DNA of 64,000 nt from XBB1006 sp051877515 (GCA_051877515.1 JBJEIY010000035.1:33807-97806), one strand, 5' to 3'. Positions 26,420-35,947 are shown, counted from the first letter of the stretch. The notes: generated by a model from the letters alone, not told the origin. Translations and numbers: made by a program.

Positions 26420-27133
26420 CTACTGATTCTTATTTTTTATAACAGACTCATACGCTCCGGTAGCAATGTCAATATATCTTACAAACAAAGATACCTTATT
26501 ATCCGGGTTCAGGCTATCCCACAAAAGGTTTGCAAAAGTATCCATATCATTCTCCATGGCAACCCGCTTTGGCTCACCCTCGAAACTTGGAAGCGGATCT
26601 GCATCATGCATATATGTATGGATAAAATGTCCCTCACCTGCCAGCGGTTTCTCGTAAGCATAAGTAAAACGGCTGCAGGATTCCGGATTGCCGTCGGCAC
26701 TCTTTAAAATGGACATGGCATAATTAAAATTACCGCCCTCTACATGCATGATCCCTGAAATCCTTGGCGTATAATTCGGTCCGTCCGGTTCAAATTGACG
26801 GGTGCGCAATGCCTGTTCAAAAGTCTGCTGTTTATCCATCAGTTCATAAATGGTATCTGTCTGGTCACCATTGGTCACAATGGTCTTATTTCCCAACACT
26901 CTTACCGGTGCATAGATCACCAGACTGGGATCACTTAGTTTTGCCGGATCAAAGGCCTGGGTACGGATTCCTTCTCCGTCTTCCACAAACACCCGATTAC
27001 GGCTGTTCACACTTCTGCCCATGATAAAGTATGCGGCAACTGCCTTTGTTCCATCCGGGGTTCTTCCTATGATAATGCCTCTACCCGGATAGGAGTTTTC
27101 TTTTAATTCTTTTTCGATATCTACTATTTTCAT
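26420..27133 (-). CDS. IMP cyclohydrolase, PurO type
   Basis: 237 aa protein of the archaeal-type IMP cyclohydrolase family, closing FAICAR to IMP. Marks are SYPGRGIIIGRTPDG, YFIMGRSVNSRNRVF, PNYTPRISGIMH and SRFTYAYEKPLAGEGHFIHTY. The ATG at 27133 is chosen because AGGAG lies six bases upstream; an in-frame ATG eight codons earlier overlaps that site. It supplies the activity missing from the stand-alone AICAR transformylase. Confidence 0.88.
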   Translation of the reverse strand: MKIVDIEKELKENSYPGRGIIIGRTPDGTKAVAAYFIMGRSVNSRNRVFVEDGEGIRTQAFDPAKLSDPSLVIYAPVRVLGNKTIVTNGDQTDTIYELMDKQQTFEQALRTRQFEPDGPNYTPRISGIMHVEGGNFNYAMSILKSADGNPESCSRFTYAYEKPLAGEGHFIHTYMHDADPLPSFEGEPKRVAMENDMDTFANLLWDSLNPDNKVSLFVRYIDIATGAYESVIKNKNQ

Positions 27134-27172
27134 CCTGTTCTCCTTAATATTTTTCACTAATGTACTTCATAC

Positions 27173-27202
27173 ATTATACCCTCTCCCTTTTCTACAGCAC
27201 AA
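27173..27202 (-). promoter_or_regulatory. Predicted promoter of the IMP cyclohydrolase gene
   Basis: Minus strand: TTGTGC (27202-27197), 18-base spacer, perfect TATAAT (27178-27173). A palindrome ATGTA-N5-TACAT at 27160-27174 overlaps the start region and could be an operator. Confidence 0.5.
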
Positions 27203-27224
27203 GCCCTAAAATGCAAAAAATCCA

Positions 27225-27253
27225 TTTACATCCAAACATGCGTTTGCTATACT
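27225..27253 (+). promoter_or_regulatory. Promoter of the Y-family polymerase gene with LexA-like box
   Basis: TTTACA (27225-27230), 17-base spacer, TATACT (27248-27253). Inside the spacer lies CAAACATGCGTTTG (27233-27246), which fits the Firmicutes LexA/DinR pattern CGAAC-N4-GTTYG except for one symmetric base. Predicts repression by LexA and induction after DNA damage. Confidence 0.65.
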
Positions 27254-27284
27254 GAAAACAGAGGATAAAGGGGGCGATGGCAGT

Positions 27285-28478
27285 ATGGAAGAATCCATTT
27301 TTTATCATGTTGATGTAAATTCTGCTTTTCTCAGCTGGGAAGCGGCCAGACGGCTCCGCCTTAATCCTTCGGCTGTTGATATCCGTGAAATCCCGGCTGT
27401 CATCGGCGGTGACCAGAGCAGGCGGCATGGGATTGTTCTTGCTAAATCCATTCCCGCCAAGAAATATGGCATTACCACCGGCGAGCCCATTGCCACTGCA
27501 GTGAAGAAATGTCCCAATTTACAGCTGATCAAACCTGATTATGAACTGTATGTGGAAAATTCCAGAATGCTGATGAATCTGTTAAAACAATACGCGCCCG
27601 CAGTGGAACCGTTTTCCGTTGACGAAGCCTTTTGTGACATGACCGGAACCGGACGGTTGTACGGCGATCCTGTTGCATTTGCCTGTCGTCTCAAAGATGA
27701 GATTAAAGACTCTTTTGGTTTTACAGTGAATATCGGAATCGGCCCAAACCGGCTTTTAGCCAAAATGGCTTCCGATTTTCAGAAGCCGGACCGGGTTCAT
27801 ACTCTTTTTAAGGAGGAAATTCCTGACAAAATGTGGCCTCTTCCTGTGGAAGATCTTCTTTTTGTTGGAAAAAATACTGCTTCCAAGCTTCACCATCTTG
27901 GCATTCATACCATAGGGCAACTGGCTCTTTGTGACCCTGCTCTGCTCTCCGGCCATTTGAAAAAACAGGGAATTACCGCCTGGCAGTATGCCAATGGAAG
28001 ATGTGACGATTTCGGAGCAGATCATACCATTGCAAACAAAGGTTACAGCAACTCTACCACCTTGTCCTCCGATATTACTTCAGCTACCATTGCCAAGCAG
28101 GTCCTCCTGTCTTTATGTGAAACCGTCGGTGCCAGACTGCGCGCTGATAATGCACGGATCAGTGTGATCGCAGTGACGATCCGAAACTGCGATTTCCAGA
28201 ATACTTCAAAACAGACCTCCCTGTATTCTTCTACCAATGTAACAGATGAAATCTACCAGCAGGTATGCCGGTTATTTGATGAATTATGGGACGGCTCTCC
28301 TATCCGTCTGCTGGGTGTTTCCACCTCCAAAGCCACCCAAACAGACAATTACCAGTATGATCTTTTTTGCTCACAGCAGCATGAAAAGCTGAAAAAACTG
28401 GATTCTGCCGTAGACAATATAAGAGCCCGCTATGGAGAAGGCTCCATAAAACGGGCTACCTTTTTAGATAAACCTTAA
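27285..28478 (+). CDS. Y-family DNA polymerase (DinB/UmuC-like)
   Basis: 397 aa translesion polymerase. Palm motifs: FYHVDVNSAFLSWEA (metal-binding Asp) and EPFSVDEAFCDMTGT (SxDE). It continues with NIGIGPNRLLAKMASDFQKPD, the HhH-like GKNTASKLHHLGIHTIGQLA and a little-finger domain from about 240. Like some Lachnospiraceae/Clostridia homologues it has Asn-Ser-Ala-Phe where DinB usually has aromatic steric-gate residues nearby. No clear beta-clamp QLxLF motif except the near-match YQYDLF close to the end. GGGGG about 10 bases upstream. Confidence 0.9.
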   Translation: MEESIFYHVDVNSAFLSWEAARRLRLNPSAVDIREIPAVIGGDQSRRHGIVLAKSIPAKKYGITTGEPIATAVKKCPNLQLIKPDYELYVENSRMLMNLLKQYAPAVEPFSVDEAFCDMTGTGRLYGDPVAFACRLKDEIKDSFGFTVNIGIGPNRLLAKMASDFQKPDRVHTLFKEEIPDKMWPLPVEDLLFVGKNTASKLHHLGIHTIGQLALCDPALLSGHLKKQGITAWQYANGRCDDFGADHTIANKGYSNSTTLSSDITSATIAKQVLLSLCETVGARLRADNARISVIAVTIRNCDFQNTSKQTSLYSSTNVTDEIYQQVCRLFDELWDGSPIRLLGVSTSKATQTDNYQYDLFCSQQHEKLKKLDSAVDNIRARYGEGSIKRATFLDKP

Positions 28479-28511
28479 CGTGTTTTTTGCCTGCTTATTG
28501 TTCCCTGTTCT

Positions 28512-29309
28512 CTACAGGTAAAGGATCTCGGACATTTGTTCCCTTCCTGCCACGGAAATGGGAAAGTCCTCTCCGGAATAAGGGCAGTCACCCATGGTCA
28601 CTTCCATCTTTACTGTCTCATAGGCCAGACGTTCATAATTATTCTCCCGGGATAAATGTCCCAGCAATACCCCTTTAAAACGGTCATGTAGAATACCGGA
28701 CAACAGTCTTCCGGAATTCTCGTTGGACAAATGTCCCCGGTTTCCCAGGATCCTCTGTTTCAGATAATAGGGATAGGTACCCACCTGTAGCATTTTTACA
28801 TCATGGTTTGCCTCCAAAAGCAGCGCATCCAGGCCCTGAAGATTGGAAATGATATAGTCATCATACATTCCCATATCTGTGGCTACTGCCACCTTTTTCT
28901 CTCCCTGTCTTGCTACAAATGCACAGGGATCATTGGCATCATGGGAAATCCGAAAAGGATGCACCTGCATATCACCGATCTTAAACTCTTCATCACAGGA
29001 AACCCTCTGAAACAGACTGTGATCAAATTCACCCAGTCCCTGGCATTCCAGGATCCCATCCATGGTACCCTGTGTGGCATAAATGGGAATGGAATACTTT
29101 CTGGACAATACTCCCAGTCCTTTAATATGATCATTATGTTCATGCGTGATCAGGATTCCCGACACTTCCTCCGGTTTGATTCCCAGTTCCTGCAATCCTG
29201 ACACGATCCGTTTGCCACTGATGCCGGCATCCACCAGCAAATGGGTGGAATCACTTCCTATGTACACACAGTTTCCACTGCTACCGCTTGCTATACTACA
29301 TAATCTCAT
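28512..29309 (-). CDS. WalJ/YycJ-like metallo-beta-lactamase-fold hydrolase
   Basis: 265 aa. Metal-binding HxHxDH motif in ILITHEHNDHIKGLG and further ligands in HDANDPCAF, VATDMGMYDD and GHLSRENN. Opening MRLCSIASGSSGNCVYI is typical of YycJ, a DNA-associated hydrolase often linked to the WalRK region; here the genomic setting is different. Start at 29309 is chosen by family N-terminus. GGAAGGAA is about 13 bases upstream; an in-frame GTG at 29330 would overlap the upstream gene. Confidence 0.87.
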   Translation of the reverse strand: MRLCSIASGSSGNCVYIGSDSTHLLVDAGISGKRIVSGLQELGIKPEEVSGILITHEHNDHIKGLGVLSRKYSIPIYATQGTMDGILECQGLGEFDHSLFQRVSCDEEFKIGDMQVHPFRISHDANDPCAFVARQGEKKVAVATDMGMYDDYIISNLQGLDALLLEANHDVKMLQVGTYPYYLKQRILGNRGHLSNENSGRLLSGILHDRFKGVLLGHLSRENNYERLAYETVKMEVTMGDCPYSGEDFPISVAGREQMSEILYL

Positions 29310-29314
29310 TCGTC

Positions 29315-31414
29315 TTATTGTTCCTTCCACCGGATTTCAATCACATCTCCGGGGACTAATGTCTGGGTATAAGCCGCATTCTTCCCGTTGATCAGGGTTT
29401 CTACTGCCCGTCCATTGCCGGCATTAATGTCAAAATCAATTTCCTCAAAGATGTCTACAAACATATAATCCTTTCGACCATGAAGAACAACCGGCTCTCC
29501 GTTAACCGTAATGGGAAGTTTGACGTCATCACTACCGGAGGGAGAGATCCGTTTTTCCTCTTCCCCGGACAGTCCTTCACGGGTATCCCCGGTCAGCTCC
29601 TCTCCGCCATCTTCTCTCTGCCCTTCCTCTGTTTCTTCGTAATGAAGCTCACTGCCCAATACTGTCCAGTTCACGGAAAAGTTCTCATAAACCAGTGCGT
29701 CCATATTCTCACTGACATTGTTTACCAGGATCTCCCGGTCCATATCCACTTCCACATCCATGAATTCCTTGATCTGCTCTACTGTATAGTAGTTACGCAG
29801 TTCGATACGGTCTCCCTCCTGCACTTTATAACCGGAAGGCTCCAGACAACCGTTTACTTCCACAAATTTCGGACAAATGATGGTTTTTCCATTCACGATA
29901 AATGCAAGATCTTCCTGGGTATATTCCTTCAGATCTGCGATGGTGAAATCCGCACCGCTTCCCTCTGTGGAGGAAATGATCTCAATATCCGCATTGGAGT
30001 GGATCGGCGTGGACAGATTCACCTGCTGTCCGTTTAGTTTTACCACAGCCGCATCCCCGGCTCCTCCCCGGGCAATCCTCGGTTTTCCGTTCACGGTAAA
30101 ATTCAACTCTTTGCCCCGGCGCGGGAACAGCTGATTGGTAGGGAATCCGGCCTGCAGTGCTGCATCCATAACGGTTAATTTGTTGTTGTCGTATAACTTC
30201 ATTCTCTCTCCATTGAAACGGATAAAAATGAAATTATTTCTCTGGTCATAATAATTCAGGCAGATACCGATGGGCGTCACGATCAGAGGATCCTTCTTTA
30301 CTTCTTCCTGTGTAAAATGAACCTTCTGAAGAACTTCTTCTCCTCTTAATGCAACTCTCTCCCTTGCAATCTGCAATTTATCTGCCAGCATTTCCGTAAA
30401 TCCGTGGATCTTGCCGCCTCCGCCGACCACAAAGCAGGCACTGACACTCCTTCCGCCGTTTAATTCCACAATCTTATTGGCTACTTCTGTCGTAATGTTA
30501 TCTACAATGGGGCGAACCAGTTCCCAGACTTCCTGGGATGAGATCTGATGCTCCAACATCATAATATCCTGGTAAGTAATGGTATCTTCAAAGGTGGAGG
30601 TAAGTTTAATATGCTCTGCCGTTTTGAAATCCACCAGATAATGCTGTACAATGCATTCGGTAAGTTCATCTCCTGCATGGGGAATCATACCATAGGCAAT
30701 GATACTGCCGTCTTTGGTCAGGGAAATATCCGAGGTTCCTGCTCCTACATCCACCAAAGCAATATTCAGCAGACGGAAAGCCTCCGGAATCGCTATGTTG
30801 ATAGCGGCAATCGGCTCCAGAGTGAGGTTGGCAACGGTAAGGCCTGCGGATTCTACAGCAGAATACAGCCCGTCCACTACATCCTCCGGCAGGAATGTTA
30901 CAATAATATCCTCCGAGATCCGATTCGCTTTATGTCCCTCCGGATTGGAAATAGGATCATCATTAAAGTAATAACGCACGACAGAATAACCCACACAATA
31001 AAACTTAAACTTTGTATCATTATTCTCGCTGAGTTTCTGCTGTGCCAGTTCCACACCCATAAGATCCAGGTTGTGGATATCTTCCCCGGTTACCACGGTT
31101 TCTTCCGGATATTCGTAGACAACCGTTACCTCTTCTGTCTTCAGCACACGTCCTGCAGCTGCAATACAGACTTCCGTAAGCGGCTGCTCGATCTGTGCTT
31201 CTAACTGTGCCTTTACTTTGGCAATGGTCCGTCCCACACGTCCGATATCATGAATCTGTCCATCCAGCATAGACCGGGTCTCATGCTCCATGTTACACTG
31301 GGAAACCACATAGAATTCATCATCCTTCTTATATCCTACCGTTCCTACAACATTCCGGGTTCCGATATCAAGACCAAAAACCAATTCTCCATCCTTATTC
31401 TGCATTTCCAACAT
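29315..31414 (-). CDS. FtsA-like actin-fold protein with long beta-grasp-like C-terminal region
   Basis: 699 aa. Residues 1-400 are an FtsA/PilM-type ATPase: phosphate 1 loop FGLDIGTRNVVGTVG, an SHS2-like insert (VCIAAAGRVLKTEEVTVVYE), phosphate 2 ALVDVGAGTSDISLT and adenosine motif VVGGGGKIHGFTEM. The last 300 residues are unlike FtsA and contain three related segments, each with VNGK/VNGE and ending in a GD-I-E-I/L-R-type strand (near 430-480, 505-545 and 635-699). An acidic Glu/Gly-rich linker lies between the second and third. It lies in a coaE/polA/WalJ block rather than in the division cluster, so a second FtsA may exist elsewhere. Overlaps the SD of its own start with coaE. Confidence 0.85.
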   Translation of the reverse strand: MLEMQNKDGELVFGLDIGTRNVVGTVGYKKDDEFYVVSQCNMEHETRSMLDGQIHDIGRVGRTIAKVKAQLEAQIEQPLTEVCIAAAGRVLKTEEVTVVYEYPEETVVTGEDIHNLDLMGVELAQQKLSENNDTKFKFYCVGYSVVRYYFNDDPISNPEGHKANRISEDIIVTFLPEDVVDGLYSAVESAGLTVANLTLEPIAAINIAIPEAFRLLNIALVDVGAGTSDISLTKDGSIIAYGMIPHAGDELTECIVQHYLVDFKTAEHIKLTSTFEDTITYQDIMMLEHQISSQEVWELVRPIVDNITTEVANKIVELNGGRSVSACFVVGGGGKIHGFTEMLADKLQIARERVALRGEEVLQKVHFTQEEVKKDPLIVTPIGICLNYYDQRNNFIFIRFNGERMKLYDNNKLTVMDAALQAGFPTNQLFPRRGKELNFTVNGKPRIARGGAGDAAVVKLNGQQVNLSTPIHSNADIEIISSTEGSGADFTIADLKEYTQEDLAFIVNGKTIICPKFVEVNGCLEPSGYKVQEGDRIELRNYYTVEQIKEFMDVEVDMDREILVNNVSENMDALVYENFSVNWTVLGSELHYEETEEGQREDGGEELTGDTREGLSGEEEKRISPSGSDDVKLPITVNGEPVVLHGRKDYMFVDIFEEIDFDINAGNGRAVETLINGKNAAYTQTLVPGDVIEIRWKEQ

Positions 31415-31418
31415 GCTC

Positions 31419-32039
31419 TTAAACTCTCCTCACCGTATCGTAATCATTTTTTCCTATTCCGTATTCTTTCAAAAGCGCTTCAATGCTCTCATAGGTATGC
31501 TCCGGTATGCCGTCATTATCAATCACGGCATCGCATCCCTTTCGAAATGCTTCTTCCGAAAGCTGACTATCCATCATGGCCCGTATGCGTTCCTCACAAT
31601 AGCCGCGGTTTTCAAGCAACCTTCGGGTACGATTTTCTTCACTACTATAAATATACCACATCACATCACAAATTTCATCGTAATGTTCTTCAATTAATAA
31701 TGCCGCCTCCACCACAATGAGCTCTTTATCCCTGTTTCGCTCAATATCGCGGCAGATTTCCTCTTTTACCCTGGGAAAAACGATGTCGTTCTGCGTTTTG
31801 CGCATCTTCGGATGGTGAAAAATATAATCCGCCATCTGAGCAGGCTTTATGCTGCCATCCTGCGCAAACAGTTCAGCAGGAAAAAGTGCACGAACCTTTC
31901 TTCCCACTTCATTCTCCGGCTTCAAAAGCTCTTTTGCAATCTCATCTGCCAACAGAACCAGGGCACCGTGTTTCTCTTTCAGGTAGTTTAATACCAGAGT
32001 TTTCCCGGCTCCGACTCCTCCCGTCACTCCTATGATCAT
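31419..32039 (-). CDS. coaE: Dephospho-CoA kinase
   Basis: 206 aa, last step of CoA synthesis. P-loop GVTGGVGAGKTLVLNYL, then LLADEIAKELLKPENEVG, the DYIFHHPKMR segment and VVEAALLIEEHYDEICD. Follows polA by 23 bases, the common polA-coaE order in Firmicutes. Confidence 0.96.
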   Translation of the reverse strand: MIIGVTGGVGAGKTLVLNYLKEKHGALVLLADEIAKELLKPENEVGRKVRALFPAELFAQDGSIKPAQMADYIFHHPKMRKTQNDIVFPRVKEEICRDIERNRDKELIVVEAALLIEEHYDEICDVMWYIYSSEENRTRRLLENRGYCEERIRAMMDSQLSEEAFRKGCDAVIDNDGIPEHTYESIEALLKEYGIGKNDYDTVRRV

Positions 32040-32062
32040 TTTCTACGCCTCATTCCCGGTCT

Positions 32063-34729
32063 TTATTTTGCCTCATACCAGTCCGGTCCCTGATGGATAT
32101 CTACGACCAGATCTACCAAAAGATCCGCCGCACCGGTCATTTCCTCGTCCAGTATCTTATAAACCCGATCTACTTCTTCTATAGGAGTTTCCACCAGAAG
32201 TTCGTCATGAACCTGCACTAAGATCCTTGCTTTCAGTTTCTCCTTCTTCAGCCTTGCAAAAACCCGGATCATGGCCAGCTTCATGATGTCAGCTGCTGTT
32301 CCCTGAATAGGGGCATTCATGGCCACCCGTTCCCCAAAAGAACGCTGCATAAAATTACTGGAAGTCAGTTCCGGCAAAGGACGTCTCCTGTCATACATGG
32401 TCCTCGCATATCCGGAGTCTTTGGCATCACTGACCAGCTGATCCAGATAGCTTTTAATCCCCGGATAAGCTGCAAAATAACTGTCAATGTATTCTGCTGC
32501 CTCCTTAACCGGGATATCTAAATCCTGACTCAATCCATAAGAGCTGATTCCATAAACGATTCCAAAGTTCACCGCTTTTGCATTTCTTCGAAGTACCGGT
32601 GTAACTTCCTCGTAAGGAACATGGAATACCTGGGAAGCAGTGGTGGTATGGATATCCTGATTCTCCCGAAATGCCCTGATCAGATTCTCATCTGCGGACA
32701 GATGTGCCAAAAGACGCAATTCAATCTGGGAATAATCCGCATCCACAAACACGCAGCCTTCTTTCGGAACAAACACCTTGCGGATCTGTCTGCCAAGCTC
32801 CATACGGACAGGAATGTTCTGCAGATTCGGTTCCGTAGAACTGATACGTCCGGTAGCCGTTATGGTTTGATTGAAAGTTCCGTGGATGCGGCCGTCTGCT
32901 GCAATAAAAGCGCCGAGGCCATCTGCATAGGTGGACTTAAGCTTCGTTAACTGCCGGTACTCTAAGATCTTGCTGACAATGGGATATTCCGGTGCCAGTT
33001 TTTCCAGAACTTCTGCAGAAGTAGAAAAACCGGTTTTGGTTTTCTTTCCGCCGGGAAGCCCCAGTTTCTCAAAAAGGATCACACCCAGCTGCTTGGGAGA
33101 ATTAATATTAAACTGCTCTCCTGCCTCCTGCCAGATGGTTTCTTCCAGTTCACCGATCCGGCCCGTCAGAGCATCCCCATATGTTTTTAAAGCCTGTCCG
33201 TCCACGGCAATGCCGTTTTTCTCCATCTCATCCAGCACATAGACCAGGGGCATTTCTATCTCCTGATAGAGCTCCTGCATCTGACACTTTCTAAGACGCT
33301 CCTGTATTTTTCCGAAACTCCTGTAACAGACCATGTTCTCAAGCAATGCACAATCAAAAGCATGGTCGGTAATTAACCGTTCGTCTTTCTTTCCTTTCTG
33401 TTCCTCACCGGCAAAGGCCTCTTCAATCTCATGTTTTCCAAGAAGTTCTTCCTTTGTCTTTACCAGTTCTCCAAGATACTCGGACGCCAGATAATCATAG
33501 GGATATTCTCCCTTCAACGGATTCAAAAGATAAGCTCCGATCTGCACATCCTCCAGTTTTCCTTCCTGCCGCAAAAGTTCCACTGTGTCCTGCTTCAGGT
33601 ATTTCAGCAGTTTCTTTGCATTGGGAGTAATAATACTTCCTGCCTGCTCACAAACCCCGGTCAGAAATGTTTCTAAAGAGTGATCGTTCTTTACCAATGC
33701 AGCTCCCCCTTTATCCGGAAGCAGTAACACTGCAATATCCGGTTTCCCGTATAGACACAGTGCCACATCCTGTCCACTGACCTCCTCTGCCAGAAGAAAC
33801 AGTTCTTCCTGACTTAAGGACTTAAGGCAATTGTCAGTCTGCTCTTTTTCCTCCACCACATCCTGTTCAAACCGGGCCAGAAGATTCTTGAATTCTAACC
33901 TTCTGACAAGCTGGTAAGCCTCTTTGGTATATGGGTTTTTATACTCCGCCTTTGAAAAGTCAAAAGAAAGCTCACAATCAGTCACAATGGTAGCCAGTAC
34001 TTTACTAAGCTTTGCCATCTCATAATGCTCCGTGAGAGACTCTCTTGCACGGTTGGGTTTTACCTCTTCCCGATGTTCATAGGCATTCTCAATACTATGA
34101 TAAGTTGCGATCAATCCGGATGCGGTTTTCTCACCAACACCGGGAATCCCCGGAATATTATCCGCGGAATCTCCCATCAGCGCTTTTACATCAATAAACT
34201 CCCTGGGAGTAACCCCATAAAGCGCCTTTACATCTTTTGCATAATAATCTTCAATCTCGGTACTTCCCTTTTTTGTTTTGGGGATGCGTACGCAAATATT
34301 CTCCGTCGCCAGCTGGAGCATATCCCGGTCACCGGAAATGAGACTTACCTGCATTCCCTCTTTTTCACCGCGAAAAGCAAGGGTTCCCAGAATGTCATCT
34401 GCCTCATATCCTTCCTTCTCCACAATACAAACACCCATTGCCTGCAGCATTTCTTTCATCAGAGGAACCTGCTGCCGCAGTTCTTCTGCCATGGGTTTTC
34501 TGGTTCCTTTGTATTCCTGATACAGGTTATGCCGAAAGGTAGGTGCATGTACATCAAATGCCACCACCAGATAATCCGGATTCTCCTGTGTCAGAATCTT
34601 AAACATCATATTTAAAAATCCATACACTGCATTGGTATGGATCCCTTCCCTGTTGGTAAGATCCGGAAGCCCGTAAAAGGCCCGGTTTAAAATACTGTGT
34701 CCGTCCATCAGGACTAGTTTTTTACTCAT
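32063..34729 (-). CDS. polA: DNA polymerase I
   Basis: 888 aa. 5'-3' exonuclease domain at 1-290 (MDGHSILNRAFYGL, GYEADDILGTLA, GDRDMLQL). The middle domain (about 300-480) lacks recognisable DxE and related exonuclease acidic motifs, so proofreading is probably lost, as in other Firmicutes PolA. Polymerase domain: motif A DADYSQIELRLLAHLS, motif B RRNAKAVNFGIVYGIS, motif C VQVHDELLVE. Confidence 0.97.
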   Translation of the reverse strand: MSKKLVLMDGHSILNRAFYGLPDLTNREGIHTNAVYGFLNMMFKILTQENPDYLVVAFDVHAPTFRHNLYQEYKGTRKPMAEELRQQVPLMKEMLQAMGVCIVEKEGYEADDILGTLAFRGEKEGMQVSLISGDRDMLQLATENICVRIPKTKKGSTEIEDYYAKDVKALYGVTPREFIDVKALMGDSADNIPGIPGVGEKTASGLIATYHSIENAYEHREEVKPNRARESLTEHYEMAKLSKVLATIVTDCELSFDFSKAEYKNPYTKEAYQLVRRLEFKNLLARFEQDVVEEKEQTDNCLKSLSQEELFLLAEEVSGQDVALCLYGKPDIAVLLLPDKGGAALVKNDHSLETFLTGVCEQAGSIITPNAKKLLKYLKQDTVELLRQEGKLEDVQIGAYLLNPLKGEYPYDYLASEYLGELVKTKEELLGKHEIEEAFAGEEQKGKKDERLITDHAFDCALLENMVCYRSFGKIQERLRKCQMQELYQEIEMPLVYVLDEMEKNGIAVDGQALKTYGDALTGRIGELEETIWQEAGEQFNINSPKQLGVILFEKLGLPGGKKTKTGFSTSAEVLEKLAPEYPIVSKILEYRQLTKLKSTYADGLGAFIAADGRIHGTFNQTITATGRISSTEPNLQNIPVRMELGRQIRKVFVPKEGCVFVDADYSQIELRLLAHLSADENLIRAFRENQDIHTTTASQVFHVPYEEVTPVLRRNAKAVNFGIVYGISSYGLSQDLDIPVKEAAEYIDSYFAAYPGIKSYLDQLVSDAKDSGYARTMYDRRRPLPELTSSNFMQRSFGERVAMNAPIQGTAADIMKLAMIRVFARLKKEKLKARILVQVHDELLVETPIEEVDRVYKILDEEMTGAADLLVDLVVDIHQGPDWYEAK

Positions 34730-34795
34730 ACTCTGTCACCTCGATGTCTCCATTTTACACCAAAAGAGTCCATTAGAAAAGTAGCTTTCGTAACT

Positions 34796-34824
34796 TTGAC
34801 AGAGAACGGAAACTGGGATATAAT
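34796..34824 (+). promoter_or_regulatory. Consensus promoter of the lipoprotein gene
   Basis: TTGACA (34796-34801), 17-base spacer, TATAAT (34819-34824); both boxes perfect. Start of transcription about 34831, TGGAG site before the ATG at 34863. Confidence 0.85.
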
Positions 34825-34862
34825 ATTCGAATGTAATGATACTTTAATACTGGAGAACACAC

Positions 34863-35600
34863 ATGAAAAAAATCATATATTCTTTATTTACCCTCAGCCT
34901 GATGGCAATTCTTCTTGCCGGCTGCGGTAAGAAGGCGGAAGAGACACCGCAACACGAGCAGGCTTCTGTATCCGAAGAAGCACAGGATGAGTCCGCTTCC
35001 CAATCGGAACCTGAAAAAGAAAAAGAGCTTTATCTTCCGGATATTTCCGAAAAAGCTCTGAAAGAGGAAAAGAAAAAAGACTCTGAAATCAGTTTGAAAA
35101 ATTTTCGTCTGGGCAAATGTGCTTTCCGTTTGGATGGCGTAACCTACAGCCTTCCTTTTTCCTATGCAAGGATCAGTAAAGACTGGACCTTTCAGCCGGA
35201 AGACTATGCTCTTGACGACACCTTCCGATTGCAGTCCGGCCAGCGTACCACCGATAACATTGTGCTTCAGAATCCGGACAAGGACTACTCCATCACCATC
35301 GGTCTTTACAATCCTTACGATGTGGAAATTTCGGTGAAAGAAGCTCAGGTATGGTCCATTACGGTTTCTGTGAAAGATGCAAAAAAGGAACCCAAATTAA
35401 GGCTCCCCGGAAAGGTGACCTGGCATGACACCATTGGGGATATCATCGGGGCATGCTCCCCTCCCACAACGCCCTACACCCATGACCCGGAAACAGGCAT
35501 GTTCTATTACAGTTATGTGAAGGACTACAGCCGTTACATGAATCTGGAGATTTCAGAAGAGGACGGTTTAGTCAGTTTCACAATGAAACGCTACGAATAA
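34863..35600 (+). CDS. Secreted lipoprotein of unknown function
   Basis: 245 aa. Lipoprotein signal peptide: KK, hydrophobic stretch and lipobox LLAGC with the lipidated Cys at about residue 21. A Glu/Ser/Gln-rich linker (about 25-75) follows, typical for a tether through the wall. The globular part (from about 80) has NFRLGKCAFRLDGVTYSLP and repeats of GDI-type strands but no domain I recognise. Driven by a consensus promoter; stands alone between polA and a small ORF. Confidence 0.85.
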   Translation: MKKIIYSLFTLSLMAILLAGCGKKAEETPQHEQASVSEEAQDESASQSEPEKEKELYLPDISEKALKEEKKKDSEISLKNFRLGKCAFRLDGVTYSLPFSYARISKDWTFQPEDYALDDTFRLQSGQRTTDNIVLQNPDKDYSITIGLYNPYDVEISVKEAQVWSITVSVKDAKKEPKLRLPGKVTWHDTIGDIIGACSPPTTPYTHDPETGMFYYSYVKDYSRYMNLEISEEDGLVSFTMKRYE

Positions 35601-35730
35601 TTCCGGAACAATACAAAGGATTTCTCAAGTTTTTCGCATTATTTTGTAGAAAGCTATTCAGACCAACCACAAAATAGCCGATGTATTGATTATAGAAAGA
35701 AAACATCGTATCCGGAAGGGAGGTCTGTTT

Positions 35731-35910
35731 ATGGCAGTAAAATGTGCATCCAGTTCCTATGATGGAGCATTGGATTTCATCCTTAATTTACACGAGATCC
35801 GTGACACTGTGCGGGACGAAAGAAAGAAACGTCTTGCCCGTGAGAAAAACTCCCAACGTGCAACTTATCAAACCGGTCAGGAAGCACGGTTTAAATATTC
35901 CCGTAGATAA
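35731..35910 (+). CDS. Small basic protein of unknown function
   Basis: 59 aa, MAVKCASSSYDGALDFILN at the start and a Lys/Arg-rich C-terminal half (RDERKKRLAREKNSQRA). Start chosen at 35731 because GGAGG lies seven bases upstream; the frame continues 5' without a site. Ends four bases before a strong terminator. I do not recognise a family. Confidence 0.65.
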   Translation: MAVKCASSSYDGALDFILNLHEIRDTVRDERKKRLAREKNSQRATYQTGQEARFKYSRR

Positions 35911-35913
35911 AAA

Positions 35914-35947
35914 CACTCCCGTACAAACTTCTCTGTACGGGAGTTTT
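35914..35947 (+). terminator. Terminator after the small ORF
   Basis: ACTCCCGTACA / TGTACGGGAGT stem with an eight-base loop, then TTTT. Supports the small ORF being a real transcribed gene. Confidence 0.8.
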
